The position numbers and the translations under genes were made by a program. This document shows positions 20,522 to 30,200 of a DNA stretch of 43,575 nucleotides, in pieces. Under the pieces are notes generated by a model that made no database searches, was not told the DNA's origin, and worked only from the letters and a program-made list of their open reading frames with translations. This DNA is from Saccharothrix sp. NRRL B-16314 (GTDB taxonomy: Bacteria; Actinomycetota; Actinomycetes; Mycobacteriales; Pseudonocardiaceae): NCBI RefSeq assembly GCF_000716595.1, contig NZ_JNXC01000048.1:1-43575 (forward strand), read 5' to 3'. The first letter of the stretch is position 1. Each line of letters opens with the position of its first letter.

Positions 20522-21577
20522 ATGTCAGAGAACACCAGCTCCGATCAACTGTCCGCATCCACGGTGGAGCTCGACATCAGCAGTTTGCTCCCCAGCGATT
20601 CGCCGCGGTCGAGCACGAATCCAGAGCACGTGCGCACCCTTGCCGAGAGCGGCGCGGAACTGCCCCCGATCCTGGTGCACCGCCAGAGCCTCCGGGTCAT
20701 CGACGGCATGCACCGCGTGCAGGCAGCCCGTGCGCTCGGGCTGCGCACCATAACCGCGCAGTGGTTCGACGGCGATGATCGCGACGCCTTCCTGCTGGCC
20801 GTCAAGCTCAACACTGCGCACGGCCTGCCGCTGAGCCGAGAGGACCGCAAGCGGGCGGCGCTCCGGATACTGCATTCGCACCCCTCCCTGTCCGACCGCG
20901 CCATTGCCGCCGCGGCGGGCTTGGGAGCCAAGGCCGTCGCCGCCCTGCGCAGGGCGGCGACGGGGGGTGCCCAGGTGTCGAGGACCGGCCGTGACGGCCG
21001 TGTCCGTCCGATGAGCACCGCCGCCGGCCGCGCCGCGGCGGCGGAGGTCATCCGGACCAACCCGAACGCCTCGCTGCGGGAGATCGCCCGCCTCGCGAAC
21101 ATTTCGGTGGGTACCGCGCGCGACGTGCGCCGTCGGCTCGCAGAAGGTCGGGATCTCGTCCCCGGCACCGAACGCTCCCGTCCCACCAGGTCCGATCCCG
21201 TCGTAGTGGAACTGGGTGACCACGTGTCGGTGCTCAACGTGCTGTGCAACGACCCGTCCTTCCGCCTCAACGAGGTCGGGAGACTTGTGCTGCAGCAGTT
21301 GCACACCCAGTTGCGCCGGATCGAAGACTGGCGCGACCTCGCACCCGGCATCCCTCCGCACGGCCGCGCGGCGGTCGCCGAGATCCTCTCCGGCTGCGCG
21401 GACGACCTGCGCCGCACCGCTGACACCCTGCGCACCTACGACATACCGTGCGACTCCAGACCGTCGCCGCAGGCCCGTCCTTTCATCCCGCAGGCCCGCG
21501 CACGTCCGAGAGACGGGCACGTGCGGATGTTCCAGCCGGCCACTCCGCGCAGCGTCCAGCCCCCGCGCACGGGCTGA
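20522..21577 (+). CDS. cmlR: StrR/ParB-type pathway activator
   Basis: A 351-residue DNA-binding protein of the StrR family. Residues about 15-95 form a ParB/Srx-like domain (VIDGMHRVQAAR at 59-70). A first helix-turn-helix is at about 123-145 (SDRAIAAAAGLGAKAV) and a second at about 180-206 (SLREIARLANISVGTARDVR), both typical of StrR activators. The C-terminal tail is rich in Pro and Arg. ATG 20522 is chosen for the AGAGG site five bases upstream and the family start; an open frame extends further upstream without support. Its Streptomyces venezuelae counterpart activates chloramphenicol production. It would bind the 9-11-9 repeat at 15351-15379. No TTA codon was noticed in the parts read codon by codon, so direct bldA dependence is not suggested. 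Confidence 0.9.
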   Translation: MSENTSSDQLSASTVELDISSLLPSDSPRSSTNPEHVRTLAESGAELPPILVHRQSLRVIDGMHRVQAARALGLRTITAQWFDGDDRDAFLLAVKLNTAHGLPLSREDRKRAALRILHSHPSLSDRAIAAAAGLGAKAVAALRRAATGGAQVSRTGRDGRVRPMSTAAGRAAAAEVIRTNPNASLREIARLANISVGTARDVRRRLAEGRDLVPGTERSRPTRSDPVVVELGDHVSVLNVLCNDPSFRLNEVGRLVLQQLHTQLRRIEDWRDLAPGIPPHGRAAVAEILSGCADDLRRTADTLRTYDIPCDSRPSPQARPFIPQARARPRDGHVRMFQPATPRSVQPPRTG

Positions 21578-22085
21578 TCCTCGTCACATGTGCACGTCTT
21601 TCTGGGGGAGGCAGCCGCCGCACCGCCGTTCCGTCGGCCGAGCGGTCTGCTCCGTGATCGCCGAGGCCTGCGGACATGTGGACACACTGGCCGGTGATCG
21701 CCCCGTCGGCCACCACCCGCAGCCCGATGCGCCCCACAGCCACCCGGGCAACTGCTTGGTGCGACGGCCGTCCCCCGCCGTGGCAGGCACTCGCGCGTCG
21801 CCGCCGATCGTCGTGCTCGCCGCCGGTGGCACCGCGGTGGACCAGGAATGTTCGTCGATCGGCTCGACGGATCGACTTGCCCGATACGGGTCGAGGTCGT
21901 GTGCCGCTTGACGAGGGTTCCGCTCACCAGGTGTTCCGCCGGGTCCCGACAAGTGGCGTGGGGCGGCACCACCCGTGCCGACCCACGCCGGTCGCGGTTC
22001 CAGCTGACCGCTTCTCGGACCGGGTTCGTCTCTACCGCAGAACAGCGAGATGCCGGGGTTGACCCGGCGTGAGTGGCGCTATGGG
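21578..22085. other. Convergent intergenic region
   Basis: About 510 bp between cmlR (plus) and the membrane protein gene (minus). Several open frames cross it but none has a ribosome site or a recognisable product. It contains the hairpin listed at 21955-21989. It is the natural right border of the chloramphenicol cluster. Confidence 0.5.
21955..21989. terminator. Imperfect hairpin between convergent genes
   Basis: GGCGTGGG (21955-21962) pairs with CCCACGCC (21982-21989), and GGCAC (21965-21969) with GTGCC (21975-21979), with a two-by-two internal mismatch and a 5-nt loop. It lies between the ends of two convergent genes and is a plausible shared terminator. Confidence 0.5.
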
Positions 22086-24638
22086 CTATCGATGTGGGGC
22101 GTGGGCCGGGTTCGCGATGGGAGGGCCAACGGTGTCGGCTGGGGCGGTCGGGAAGGAGGCGTCGCCACCGGTGAGGGCGGTCCAGATGGCCAGGAGCGTC
22201 GCAACCAGCGTGACAGCCTCGATGAACCAGCGGGGCAGTGCGTCCAGTCCGAGCGCGGTGAGGATGCGGTGCAGTCGTCCGGAACGGTGGGCGGCCTCGT
22301 GTGTCCCGTCGAGGGCGGTGAGGTCGACGCGGAGCGCGACGAAGACCATCACCAATACGAACAGACCCACGTCGGCCAGGGGAATCCAATCAGGAACGCC
22401 GCCGTAGGCGCGAGTGAGCAGGAACAGGGTCACGGGTGCGGCGGTGTAGGCGAGTATTAGGGGCAGGGCCTTGGTGGGTCCGCGCCGGCCTGGCAGGTGT
22501 CGCCAGGCCATGCCGAGGGCCGCCGCAGCGAGAAGCCACTTGGCGGCTTCCCAGGCGATGGTGTCGACCAGGCTGAGGATGACGGAGTGCTGCCGGCCGA
22601 CCGGCACCAGTGGGTAGGTGATCCACTTCGTGATCGTCAGGCCGGTGCCGGCGATGAAGGCGGGCAGGGCGACCAGGCGGATGGCGGTGCGTGCGGTGCT
22701 GGTCGGGGTGCCGCCTGGACCGGCGGCGATCAGCACGTGGACCGCGGAGGGCGCGGGTCCGCGTGGCGGGCGGTCGGCGTACCACTGCCTTGCCTGGTGC
22801 CGCAGGTGTTCGGGGCGCAGGTCGTCGGTGTCGACGGCGGGATGGGCGAGCACCGGAGGCCACAGTTTGGGCCACAGCAGCCAGAACACCGCGATGGCGG
22901 CGAACCCCAGCAGCCAGGCCCACCACCAGATGCCCCACAGTTGGACGTCCCACCAGATCGGACCGATCGCGAACAGCACGATCGCGGCGCGCAACGGGGA
23001 CCGGTGTCCGTGCTCGAACCAGTGCTCGGCCCAGTACCGCCAGACCGCGGCGCAGGTGATCAGCAGCGCCGGCCATGCCGCCTCGTCAAGCAGGTCGAGC
23101 GGGTAGTACCGGTAGATCTGCGAGGTGTCACGGAATAGCGGCGGGTAGTCCAGCCACTGCCGGCGCTCTTGGTTGCAGAGCGTGAGCAGCAGCTCCTCCA
23201 GGATCAGCACGGTCGCTGCCGTTGCTCCGACCCACCACAGCCACCGAGGTGTGTCCGTGCGGCTGCGCAGCAGCACGAACAGCGCCTTGCCCACGCCGAC
23301 CACCAGCAACAGGCTGATGGTGAAAGCCGCGGTGGCGGCTGCGGCGTCGGTCAGCCAGGTGCGTCCGTTCGACTGGTCGGGAACGGTGAGGGCCAGCGCG
23401 GCGGCACCGGTGACGGCCAGTGCCGCCACTGCCGTCCGGGGCAGCCACCACAGCAGCGCCGTCGACGCCAGCAGCACCAGGAGGATGGCGTCCGCGATCC
23501 AGGCGATCACCGGCCAAGCAGGTGCGTTGGTGGGAAGTACGGCGTCGATCACGGCCTGGGTGCCCGCGATCACCACGAGGTAGGGCAGTGGGCGGACGGC
23601 CCGGCGGGCCCGGCGGGCGGACACCGACTCGAACGATGCGGCCGGTCCGCGTGGCGCGCGAACGTGCCACCGCACGACCAGGCAGAAGATCAGCGCTGAC
23701 AGCCAGTACACGCCCCAGGTGAAGGGCTTGTGCATGCGGTCGGTGGCTCGAGCGGTGGTGGTGCTGCGCGCGTCCGGGCGCAGTTCGGCTGATACCACCC
23801 GGTATTCCAACGAGGTCGTCAACGCGCCGTCACGGGAGGCGGTTGGGACGGACCGCGGCCACTGCAACTGCGTCCCGTCCGACTCGGCCGACCGCCACGG
23901 TCGCGGTGCGGACAGCCATCTGTCCGGGGCGATCAGCGTGACCTCCCAGGCGGCGAACCGCAGACCGATCGGGGAGTCGACGGCCAGCCGCCACGGACGA
24001 CCGGTCGTGTCGACCTGGACGCTGGTGAAGTCGGCCCAGGCGGTGGACTGGTGCACGACGTCCGTGGTGGACCGGTGGGTGATGACCACGACTCCTTCGC
24101 CAATGACGACAGCAGGTGGCGAGTTCCGCACCTCGGACGGCGACCGGTCGGGTCCCAGCAGGCACGCGAACGCGGTGCGGCCGGACTCGCTCTCGGTGCC
24201 GGCGAGCAGATTTTCCACCCCTGGCACCGCGCGCGGCACCGTGATCCGCACGTCACTGGTGATCCGGGGGTAATCCAACCCGGCCACGGCCACTTGCACC
24301 CGCAGGTCCACCTCGGCCTCCCGGAATGTGCCGGGATCGCACGCGGATGGCCGTCCCTCGTCCGGACCGTGCGGTGCCGCGAACCATCCCGCGCCGATCA
24401 CTGCGACCGCGGTCATGATCAGGACGAACAGGACGGTGGGTGACCAACGGCGTAGCCATCCCCGGGCGGACCGCCACCCTGACGGACGGACGTTGGCCAA
24501 CGCGTGCGGTGACGATCCGGGGCGCCGTATGCGGTGGACAAGTGCGGCAAGCGAACGTCGCACTGCCTGCAACGGATGTTTTCGCAGTTCGGCCGGCAGG
24601 ACGCGGCGGGCACGGGCACGACGCGGGGGTAATCCCAC
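22086..24638 (-). CDS. Large multi-membrane protein of unknown function
   Basis: An 850-residue protein. A basic N-terminus of about 65 residues precedes a membrane segment (LFVLIMTAVAVIGAGWF). A predicted outside domain of about 220 residues follows, and then from about residue 310 there are some ten to twelve further hydrophobic segments, one very Trp-rich (WGIWWWAWLLGF). No enzyme motif is visible. It resembles actinobacterial membrane proteins filed as domains of unknown function (possibly DUF6185, from memory). The start GTG 24638 has GAGG about seven bases upstream. Its third codon is TTA (24632-24630), the codon read by the bldA tRNA in Streptomyces. It has no evident tie to either cluster. 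Confidence 0.75.
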   Translation of the reverse strand: MGLPPRRARARRVLPAELRKHPLQAVRRSLAALVHRIRRPGSSPHALANVRPSGWRSARGWLRRWSPTVLFVLIMTAVAVIGAGWFAAPHGPDEGRPSACDPGTFREAEVDLRVQVAVAGLDYPRITSDVRITVPRAVPGVENLLAGTESESGRTAFACLLGPDRSPSEVRNSPPAVVIGEGVVVITHRSTTDVVHQSTAWADFTSVQVDTTGRPWRLAVDSPIGLRFAAWEVTLIAPDRWLSAPRPWRSAESDGTQLQWPRSVPTASRDGALTTSLEYRVVSAELRPDARSTTTARATDRMHKPFTWGVYWLSALIFCLVVRWHVRAPRGPAASFESVSARRARRAVRPLPYLVVIAGTQAVIDAVLPTNAPAWPVIAWIADAILLVLLASTALLWWLPRTAVAALAVTGAAALALTVPDQSNGRTWLTDAAAATAAFTISLLLVVGVGKALFVLLRSRTDTPRWLWWVGATAATVLILEELLLTLCNQERRQWLDYPPLFRDTSQIYRYYPLDLLDEAAWPALLITCAAVWRYWAEHWFEHGHRSPLRAAIVLFAIGPIWWDVQLWGIWWWAWLLGFAAIAVFWLLWPKLWPPVLAHPAVDTDDLRPEHLRHQARQWYADRPPRGPAPSAVHVLIAAGPGGTPTSTARTAIRLVALPAFIAGTGLTITKWITYPLVPVGRQHSVILSLVDTIAWEAAKWLLAAAALGMAWRHLPGRRGPTKALPLILAYTAAPVTLFLLTRAYGGVPDWIPLADVGLFVLVMVFVALRVDLTALDGTHEAAHRSGRLHRILTALGLDALPRWFIEAVTLVATLLAIWTALTGGDASFPTAPADTVGPPIANPAHAPHR

Positions 24639-25332
24639 AGAACGACCTCGCTACGGGGAGGAACGGCGGACGTCACCTTCATCGGTGCGAAACGACGTCG
24701 GCGTTAGCCGTCTTGCGATGACCGCAACCGCCGGAAGACCACCGGTCCTGGAGGTGGTCGCGGTTCTGCCTCGGCCGCGCTCTGCGGGAGCGCTCCAGGG
24801 CCGCGGGCATAGGCGCGATGTGGGTGCAGTCAGTCGATCGCCTGCCCGCGTGCTGGAGCCGCCCGCGCCCGGTCTGGTCAGGTGGGGGAGCGGCACCGCC
24901 ACACCTTGATCAACACGCGGTCGGAGGTGATCGCGGAGACCCGGCCTTACATCGGGAAGAGGCCGGCTCGGTCACACAAGTGGGCCGAGCCCTTCTTCGC
25001 CGGCTGCGGTCAGGCGGGTCGTTGCATCACTGAGAGACGCCCTTAAGGGGGATTCCGGGTTCATGCGGGTATTCGACTGGTGTGTTACCTGGAGACGGCT
25101 CGGGGACTGCCTTGGTGGTGAGTGCCGTGATGTTTGCTGCCGGTTGGTGACCAGGTGTCGTGGAGTTAATTCGAACGGGTGGGTGTCCCTCTCGTACGAG
25201 TGGTCAGTCTTGGGCGGGGTTGGGCGACTTGCTATACAAGGTTCGCGTGGTCGTTGGCGGATGTCGAGGGGAAGGGCATTTGGGGTGCGGCTGTGACTCG
25301 AGGTGCGGAACCGGGGCAGCGCCGATCAGCTG
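24639..25332. other. Intergenic region with no convincing gene
   Basis: About 690 bp. Short open frames are present but lack ribosome sites or recognisable products. The stretch after about 25030 is less GC-rich and holds a 10-bp palindrome CCCTTAAGGG (25040-25049) and the promoter-like pair at 25210-25238. Confidence 0.5.
25210..25238 (+). promoter_or_regulatory. Promoter-like element upstream of the PKS genes
   Basis: TTGGGC (25210-25215), a 17-bp spacer and TATACA (25233-25238) fit a housekeeping sigma factor promoter reading rightwards. The transcript would start near 25245, run antisense through the carrier-protein gene at 25333-25596 and reach the adenylation gene at 25668. It sits in a locally lower-GC patch. 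Confidence 0.45.
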
Positions 25333-25596
25333 TCATGGATGAGTCGCCTGCTCGGATGACCCGACGGTGGTCGAGAACGCGTGGCGCAGGCTTGCGAGCG
25401 TGGCGAAGGTGGATTCGGTCAACAGGTCTTCCGGAAGCCTGACGCCATAGGTGTTCTCCAGTTCGGAGAGCAGGGTCACCATACCCACGGAGTCCAATCC
25501 TGCCGAGCGCAGGTCGAGATCCGCGTGCAACTCGTCCTGTTCCGCGACGAAGGGTAGATGGGTCCGGGTGATGGCTTCGAATCGTGCATCCAACAT
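25333..25596 (-). CDS. Free-standing acyl/peptidyl carrier protein
   Basis: An 87-residue carrier protein with the phosphopantetheine site Ser36 in SAGLDSVGMVTLL. The following helix, LLSELENTYGVRLPEDLL, is typical of discrete carriers. The start ATG 25596 has no purine-rich ribosome site; upstream lies TATGTGTTACC, so the message could be nearly leaderless. It is divergent from the adenylation gene, with 71 bp between them, and is probably its partner: the enzyme would load a starter amino acid on this carrier before transfer to the PKS. It could equally serve a later gene outside the window. Confidence 0.82.
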   Translation of the reverse strand: MLDARFEAITRTHLPFVAEQDELHADLDLRSAGLDSVGMVTLLSELENTYGVRLPEDLLTESTFATLASLRHAFSTTVGSSEQATHP

Positions 25597-25667
25597 GGGT
25601 GGAAAGGTAACACATATTCGATCGCGCCCCCGGTGGGAGAAGCGCCCGGACCGGTGATGTCCTGAGA

Positions 25668-27296
25668 ATGGGAAACGTGTACGAGTTTGAGGGTGAACTT
25701 GTCGGGGTCGCGTCGGTGAACTCCTTGTCCGCCCGTTTCCTCCGGGGTTTGGCGATTTCCCCCGATCGGTGTGCGGTGGGTGACGCGGACGGGGTTCTGA
25801 GCTACCGGGCGGTCCATCGGCTGGCGTTGTGCTGGGCGGGCACGCTTCTCGCGCGTCCACCGGTACGTCCGCGCGCGGTGGGGGTGCTGGCTTCGGGCGC
25901 GCACGGCTACGTCGGAGTCCTCGCCGCGCTGTACGCCGGAGCGGCGGTTGTCCCGCTGGAGCCGGACTTCCCGGTTGCCAGGACCGCGCGGATGATCGAC
26001 GCAGCCGGTGTGTCCGCCCTGGTCGTCGACGCGCGGGGGCGGGACCTCGTGCCCGGACTGCTGGCGGAGCGCCCCGACCTGACCGTCCTGTGCGTCGACG
26101 GCCTCGCCCCGGGCGGTGCGGGTGTCGTGCCCGACCCCGCGTCGGCGTTGGGCCGGCCCGAACCGGTCGGCAGCAGCGACACCGCCTGCGTGTTGTTCAC
26201 CTCGGGATCGTCCGGCAGCCCCAAGGGGGTGCCGGTTTCGCATGCCGGCGCAGCGCACTACTTCGGCCTGCTGGACGCGCGTTACGACTTCACCCAGGAC
26301 GACGTCTTCTCGCAGACCTTCGGCCTCACCTTCGACTGCGCGCTGTTCGACCTGTTCTGCGCGTGGGGTGCGGGCGCATCCGTGGTGAGAGTGCCCGCGA
26401 CCGCCTACAGGGACCTGCCCGCGTTCGTGGCCGACCGGCGGATCAGCGTGTGGTTCTCGACACCGGGCACGATCGGTGTGGTCCGGTCCACTTCCGGCCT
26501 GTCACCTGGTTCGATGCCATCGCTGCGGTGGAGCCTGTTCGCCGGAGAGGCGCTGCTCTGCCGGGACGCCGCCGACTGGGCCCGTGCGGCGGGGAACTCC
26601 CGCTTGGAGAACCTCTACGGACCAACCGAGTTGACGGTGACCATCACGGCGCACCGGTGGGCCGGCGATCGGTCCGCCGAGGCGGCGGTCAACGGTGTGG
26701 TGCCCATCGGCGCGGTCCACCCGGGGCACCCCTACCTGCTGCTCGACCACCGCGGACAGCCGTGCGCCGACGAGGGCGAGCTGTGCGTGAGCGGCCCGCA
26801 GGCCATTTCCGGCTACGTGGACGCCGAGGACGACCGCGATCGGTTCCTGCGCCTCGACGACCGTTCCTGGTATCGCACCGGCGACTGGGTGCGGCGGCTC
26901 GTCGACGGTGAACTGGCCTACCTGGGGCGGATCGACACGCAGGTGCAGGTGCGCGGGTGGAGGGTCGAGCCGGCCGAGGTCGAGCACGCGCTGCGCGGCT
27001 GCGAGGGGGTGCTCGACGCGGCGGTCGTGGGCGTGTCGACCGGGCGGGCCGTCGAATTGGTCGCCTTCCACACCGGACTCCCGCGCTCCCCGGTGGTTCT
27101 GGCGCGTCAGCTCGCGGCGGTGCTGCCCAGGGGGATGGTGCCAAGGCACTACCGGCACCTGCCGGAGTTGCCGCGCAACGCCAACGGCAAGGTCGACAGG
27201 GGCGCGCTGGCACGCACGGCCGTCGACCTGGCCGCGAACGCGGGAACGATCCCGCACGCCCAGTCCGCCGGCCGAGTGGAGTTCGTTGATGGATGA
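25668..27296 (+). CDS. Discrete adenylation enzyme for the PKS starter
   Basis: A 542-residue stand-alone adenylation protein. A3 is [11 protein letters not shown] at 177-187, A5 NLYGPTE at 315-321, A7 WYRTGD about 407-412, and the A10 lysine is in NANGKVDRG near the C-terminus. Asp223 in [11 protein letters not shown] occupies the position that anchors the amino group in amino-acid-activating domains, so an amino acid substrate is likely. I cannot read the side chain. No carrier domain is fused; the carrier at 25333-25596 or the N-terminal ACP of the next PKS should accept the product. The start ATG 25668 has only a weak ribosome site, and a later in-frame GTG is possible. The stop overlaps the PKS start by eight bases, so the two are translationally coupled. 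Confidence 0.88.
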   Translation: MGNVYEFEGELVGVASVNSLSARFLRGLAISPDRCAVGDADGVLSYRAVHRLALCWAGTLLARPPVRPRAVGVLASGAHGYVGVLAALYAGAAVVPLEPDFPVARTARMIDAAGVSALVVDARGRDLVPGLLAERPDLTVLCVDGLAPGGAGVVPDPASALGRPEPVGSSDTACVLFTSGSSGSPKGVPVSHAGAAHYFGLLDARYDFTQDDVFSQTFGLTFDCALFDLFCAWGAGASVVRVPATAYRDLPAFVADRRISVWFSTPGTIGVVRSTSGLSPGSMPSLRWSLFAGEALLCRDAADWARAAGNSRLENLYGPTELTVTITAHRWAGDRSAEAAVNGVVPIGAVHPGHPYLLLDHRGQPCADEGELCVSGPQAISGYVDAEDDRDRFLRLDDRSWYRTGDWVRRLVDGELAYLGRIDTQVQVRGWRVEPAEVEHALRGCEGVLDAAVVGVSTGRAVELVAFHTGLPRSPVVLARQLAAVLPRGMVPRHYRHLPELPRNANGKVDRGALARTAVDLAANAGTIPHAQSAGRVEFVDG

Positions 27297-30200
27297 CGCC
27301 GTGGGTGGGGCTCGTCGCGGCCCTGGCCGGAACGTGGCACGGGAAGGCGACCTGCTGGCCGTGGTCCGTGAGCACGCGGTGGCGGCGCTGCGCGCAGCCG
27401 ATTTGGACGTGCCGGCGGACCTGCCCGCCGACCGCTCGTTCCGCGACCTGGGCTTCGACTCCCTGGCTTCGCTGGACTTGCAGGCCAGGCTGGTCGAGGC
27501 GACCGGGGTGGCGCTGCCCGCCACCGCGGTCTTCGACCACCCCACGCCGGGCGACCTGGCCCGCCGCCTCGGCGCTGAGCTGCGCGGCACCGGCGACGAG
27601 TCGGTCGAGGAGCGCCGGTCGACACCTGCGGACAGCGATCCGATCGCCGTCGTCGGCATCGGTTGCCGGTACCCCGGTGGTGTGGCGTCCGCGGAGGACC
27701 TCTGGCGGCTGGTGGACGCGGGGCGTCACGTGATCTCGGGTTTCCCGACCGACCGCGGCTGGGACCTCGACGGGCTCTTCGACTCCGACCCGGGCAAGCC
27801 GGGCAAGTCGTACGTCCGTGCAGCCGGTTTCCTGACCGACGCCGCGCGGTTCGACGCCGACTTCTTCGGTATCGCGCCCCGTGAGGCGCAGGCGATGGAC
27901 CCGCAGCAACGCCAGCTGCTCGAAACGTCGTGGGAGGCGTTCGAGCGGGCCGGGATCGACCCGACCACGTTGCGGGGTAGCGCGACCGGGGTCTTCGTCG
28001 GCGCCGAGCCGCAGGAGTACGGCCCACGGCTGCACGCGGCAGAGGACGGGCTTGACGGCTACCTGATGACCGGGAACGCGCTGAGCGTGGCCGCCGGGCG
28101 GGTGGCGTACGTGTACGGCCTGCACGGGCCGACCTTCACGGTCGACACGGCGTGCTCCGGTTCGCTCGTCGCGATCCACCTCGCGATGCGGTCGCTGCGT
28201 GCGGGGGAGTGCGCACTGGCGCTGGCCGGTGGCGTTGCGGTGCTCGGCGGTCCCGGCACGTTCACCGCGTACAGCCGTCAGCGGGCGTTGGCTCCGGACG
28301 GCCGGTGCAAGGCGTTCGCTGCCGCCGCGGACGGCACCGGGTTCGCCGAAGGCGTCGGTCTCCTGGTGCTGGAGCGGTTGTCCGACGCCCAGCGCAACGG
28401 GCACGAGGTGCTGGCCGTGCTGCGGGGTTCCGCGATCAACCAGGACGGCGCCTCGAACGGGCTCACCGCGCCCAGCGGGATCGCGCAGCGGATGGTGATC
28501 CGGACCGCCCTGGCGGACGCCGGGCTGCGGGCGTCCGAGGTCGACGTCGTCGAGGCGCACGGCACGGGAACCACGCTGGGCGACCGGATCGAAGCGCACG
28601 CCCTGCTGGCGACGTACGGCCAGGACCGGGACGTTCCGCTCGAGCTCGGCTCGGTGAAGTCGAACATCGGCCACACGCAGGCCGCGGCCGGCGTGGCGGG
28701 CGTGATCAAGATGATCATGGCGATGCGGTACCGGGTGCTGCCGAAGACGCTGTTCGTGGACGAGCCGTCACCGCAGGTGGACTGGTCGACCGGAGCGGTG
28801 CGGCTGCTGACGGAGGCGACCGCGTGGGAGAGCGACCGGCCGCGGCGGGCCGGGGTGTCGTCGTTCGGGGTGAGTGGCACGAACGCGCACGTGATCGTCG
28901 AGCAGCCGCCGGCGGAGCACGCACCGGTCAGGCAGTCGCTCACCGAGGGACCGGTCGTTCGGAGCGGGCCGGCCGGTCATGTGCCCGTCGACCGGGCTCC
29001 CGTCCTGCGCGAGCGTCCCGGATCGGCGATCCCGTGGGTGATCTCGGCCAAGAGCCAGGCCGCACTGCGAGGTCAGGCCGAGCGGTTGTCGGCGTTCGCG
29101 GACGGCCGGGACTCGGTGGACATCGGTTTCTCCCTGGCGTCCACCCGGGCGGTGTTCGACCGTCGCGCGGTGGTGATCGGCCGGGACCTGGCGGAGCTCC
29201 GGGCGGGACTGGCGGGGATCGAGCCCGGCGGACCGCCGGGGGCGCCCGGCAGGCTGGCACTGGTGTTCCCGGGCCAGGGTTCGCAGTGGGCGCGCATGGG
29301 CGCGCAGCTGGCGGAGGAATCGCCGGTGTTCGCGGCACGACTGACCGAGTGCGCGGCGGCACTGGAACCGCTGGTGGACTGGTCGCTCCTGGACGTCCTG
29401 CGCGATCCCGACGGCTCGTTGCTGGATCGGGTCGACGTCGTCCAACCCGCCTCGTTCGCGGTCATGGTGTCGCTGGCCGCGCTCTGGAGTTCCGTCGGCG
29501 TGAAGCCGGATGCGGTGGTGGGGCACTCCCAGGGCGAGATCGCCGCGGCCGTCGTGTCCGGCGCGCTGTCCCTGGAGGACGGCGCGCGGGTGGTGGCGCT
29601 GCGTTCCGGGGCGATCGCCCGGTCGCTGGCCGGGGCGGGCGGCATGGTGTCGGTCCGCCTCCCTGTCGCCGAGGTCGAGTCGCGGTTGCCCGCCGGTGCA
29701 TCGATCGCCGCGGTCAACGGCCCCGGCTGGGTCGTGGTCTCCGGTGACCCGGCCGGACTGGACACCCTGTTCGAGGAGCTGTCGGGCGAGGCAGGGGCCG
29801 AGGGCGCGCGGGTCCGTCGGATCGCGGTGGACTACGCGTCGCACTCGGCGCAGGTGGAGCAACTCCGCGAGGAGTTGCTGGAGGCGCTGGCGCCGATCAC
29901 CCCGCAGGTCCCGGAGATCCCGTTCTTCTCCACCGTGACGGGTGGATGGCTGGAGTCCGCGGCGACGGATGCCGAGTACTGGTACCGCAACCTGCGGCAG
30001 CGCGTCCTGTTCGCCGACGCCGTCGAAGCCCTGTCCGCGCAGGGTTTCACCGCGTTCGTGGAGTCGAGCACGCACCCCGTGACCACTCCCGCGATCGCCG
30101 AGACCGCGGACGCGGTGGTCGTGGGCACCCTGCGTCGGGACGACGGCGGGCTGGACCGGTTCCTGCGTTCGGCCGGCGAGCTGTGGGCCGGTGGCGTCGA

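Noticed and set aside
21436..22389. Minus-strand frame of 317 codons over the convergent region
   Set aside because: It overlaps the 3' ends of two better-supported genes, is Arg/Pro/Gly-rich and has no motif.
24818..25033. Possible small gene of 71 codons
   Set aside because: No ribosome site, no recognisable motif, and rival frames of equal quality in the same stretch.
25040..25049. Palindrome CCCTTAAGGG as an operator or attachment site
   Set aside because: A single short palindrome with no repeat nearby and no associated regulator or recombinase.
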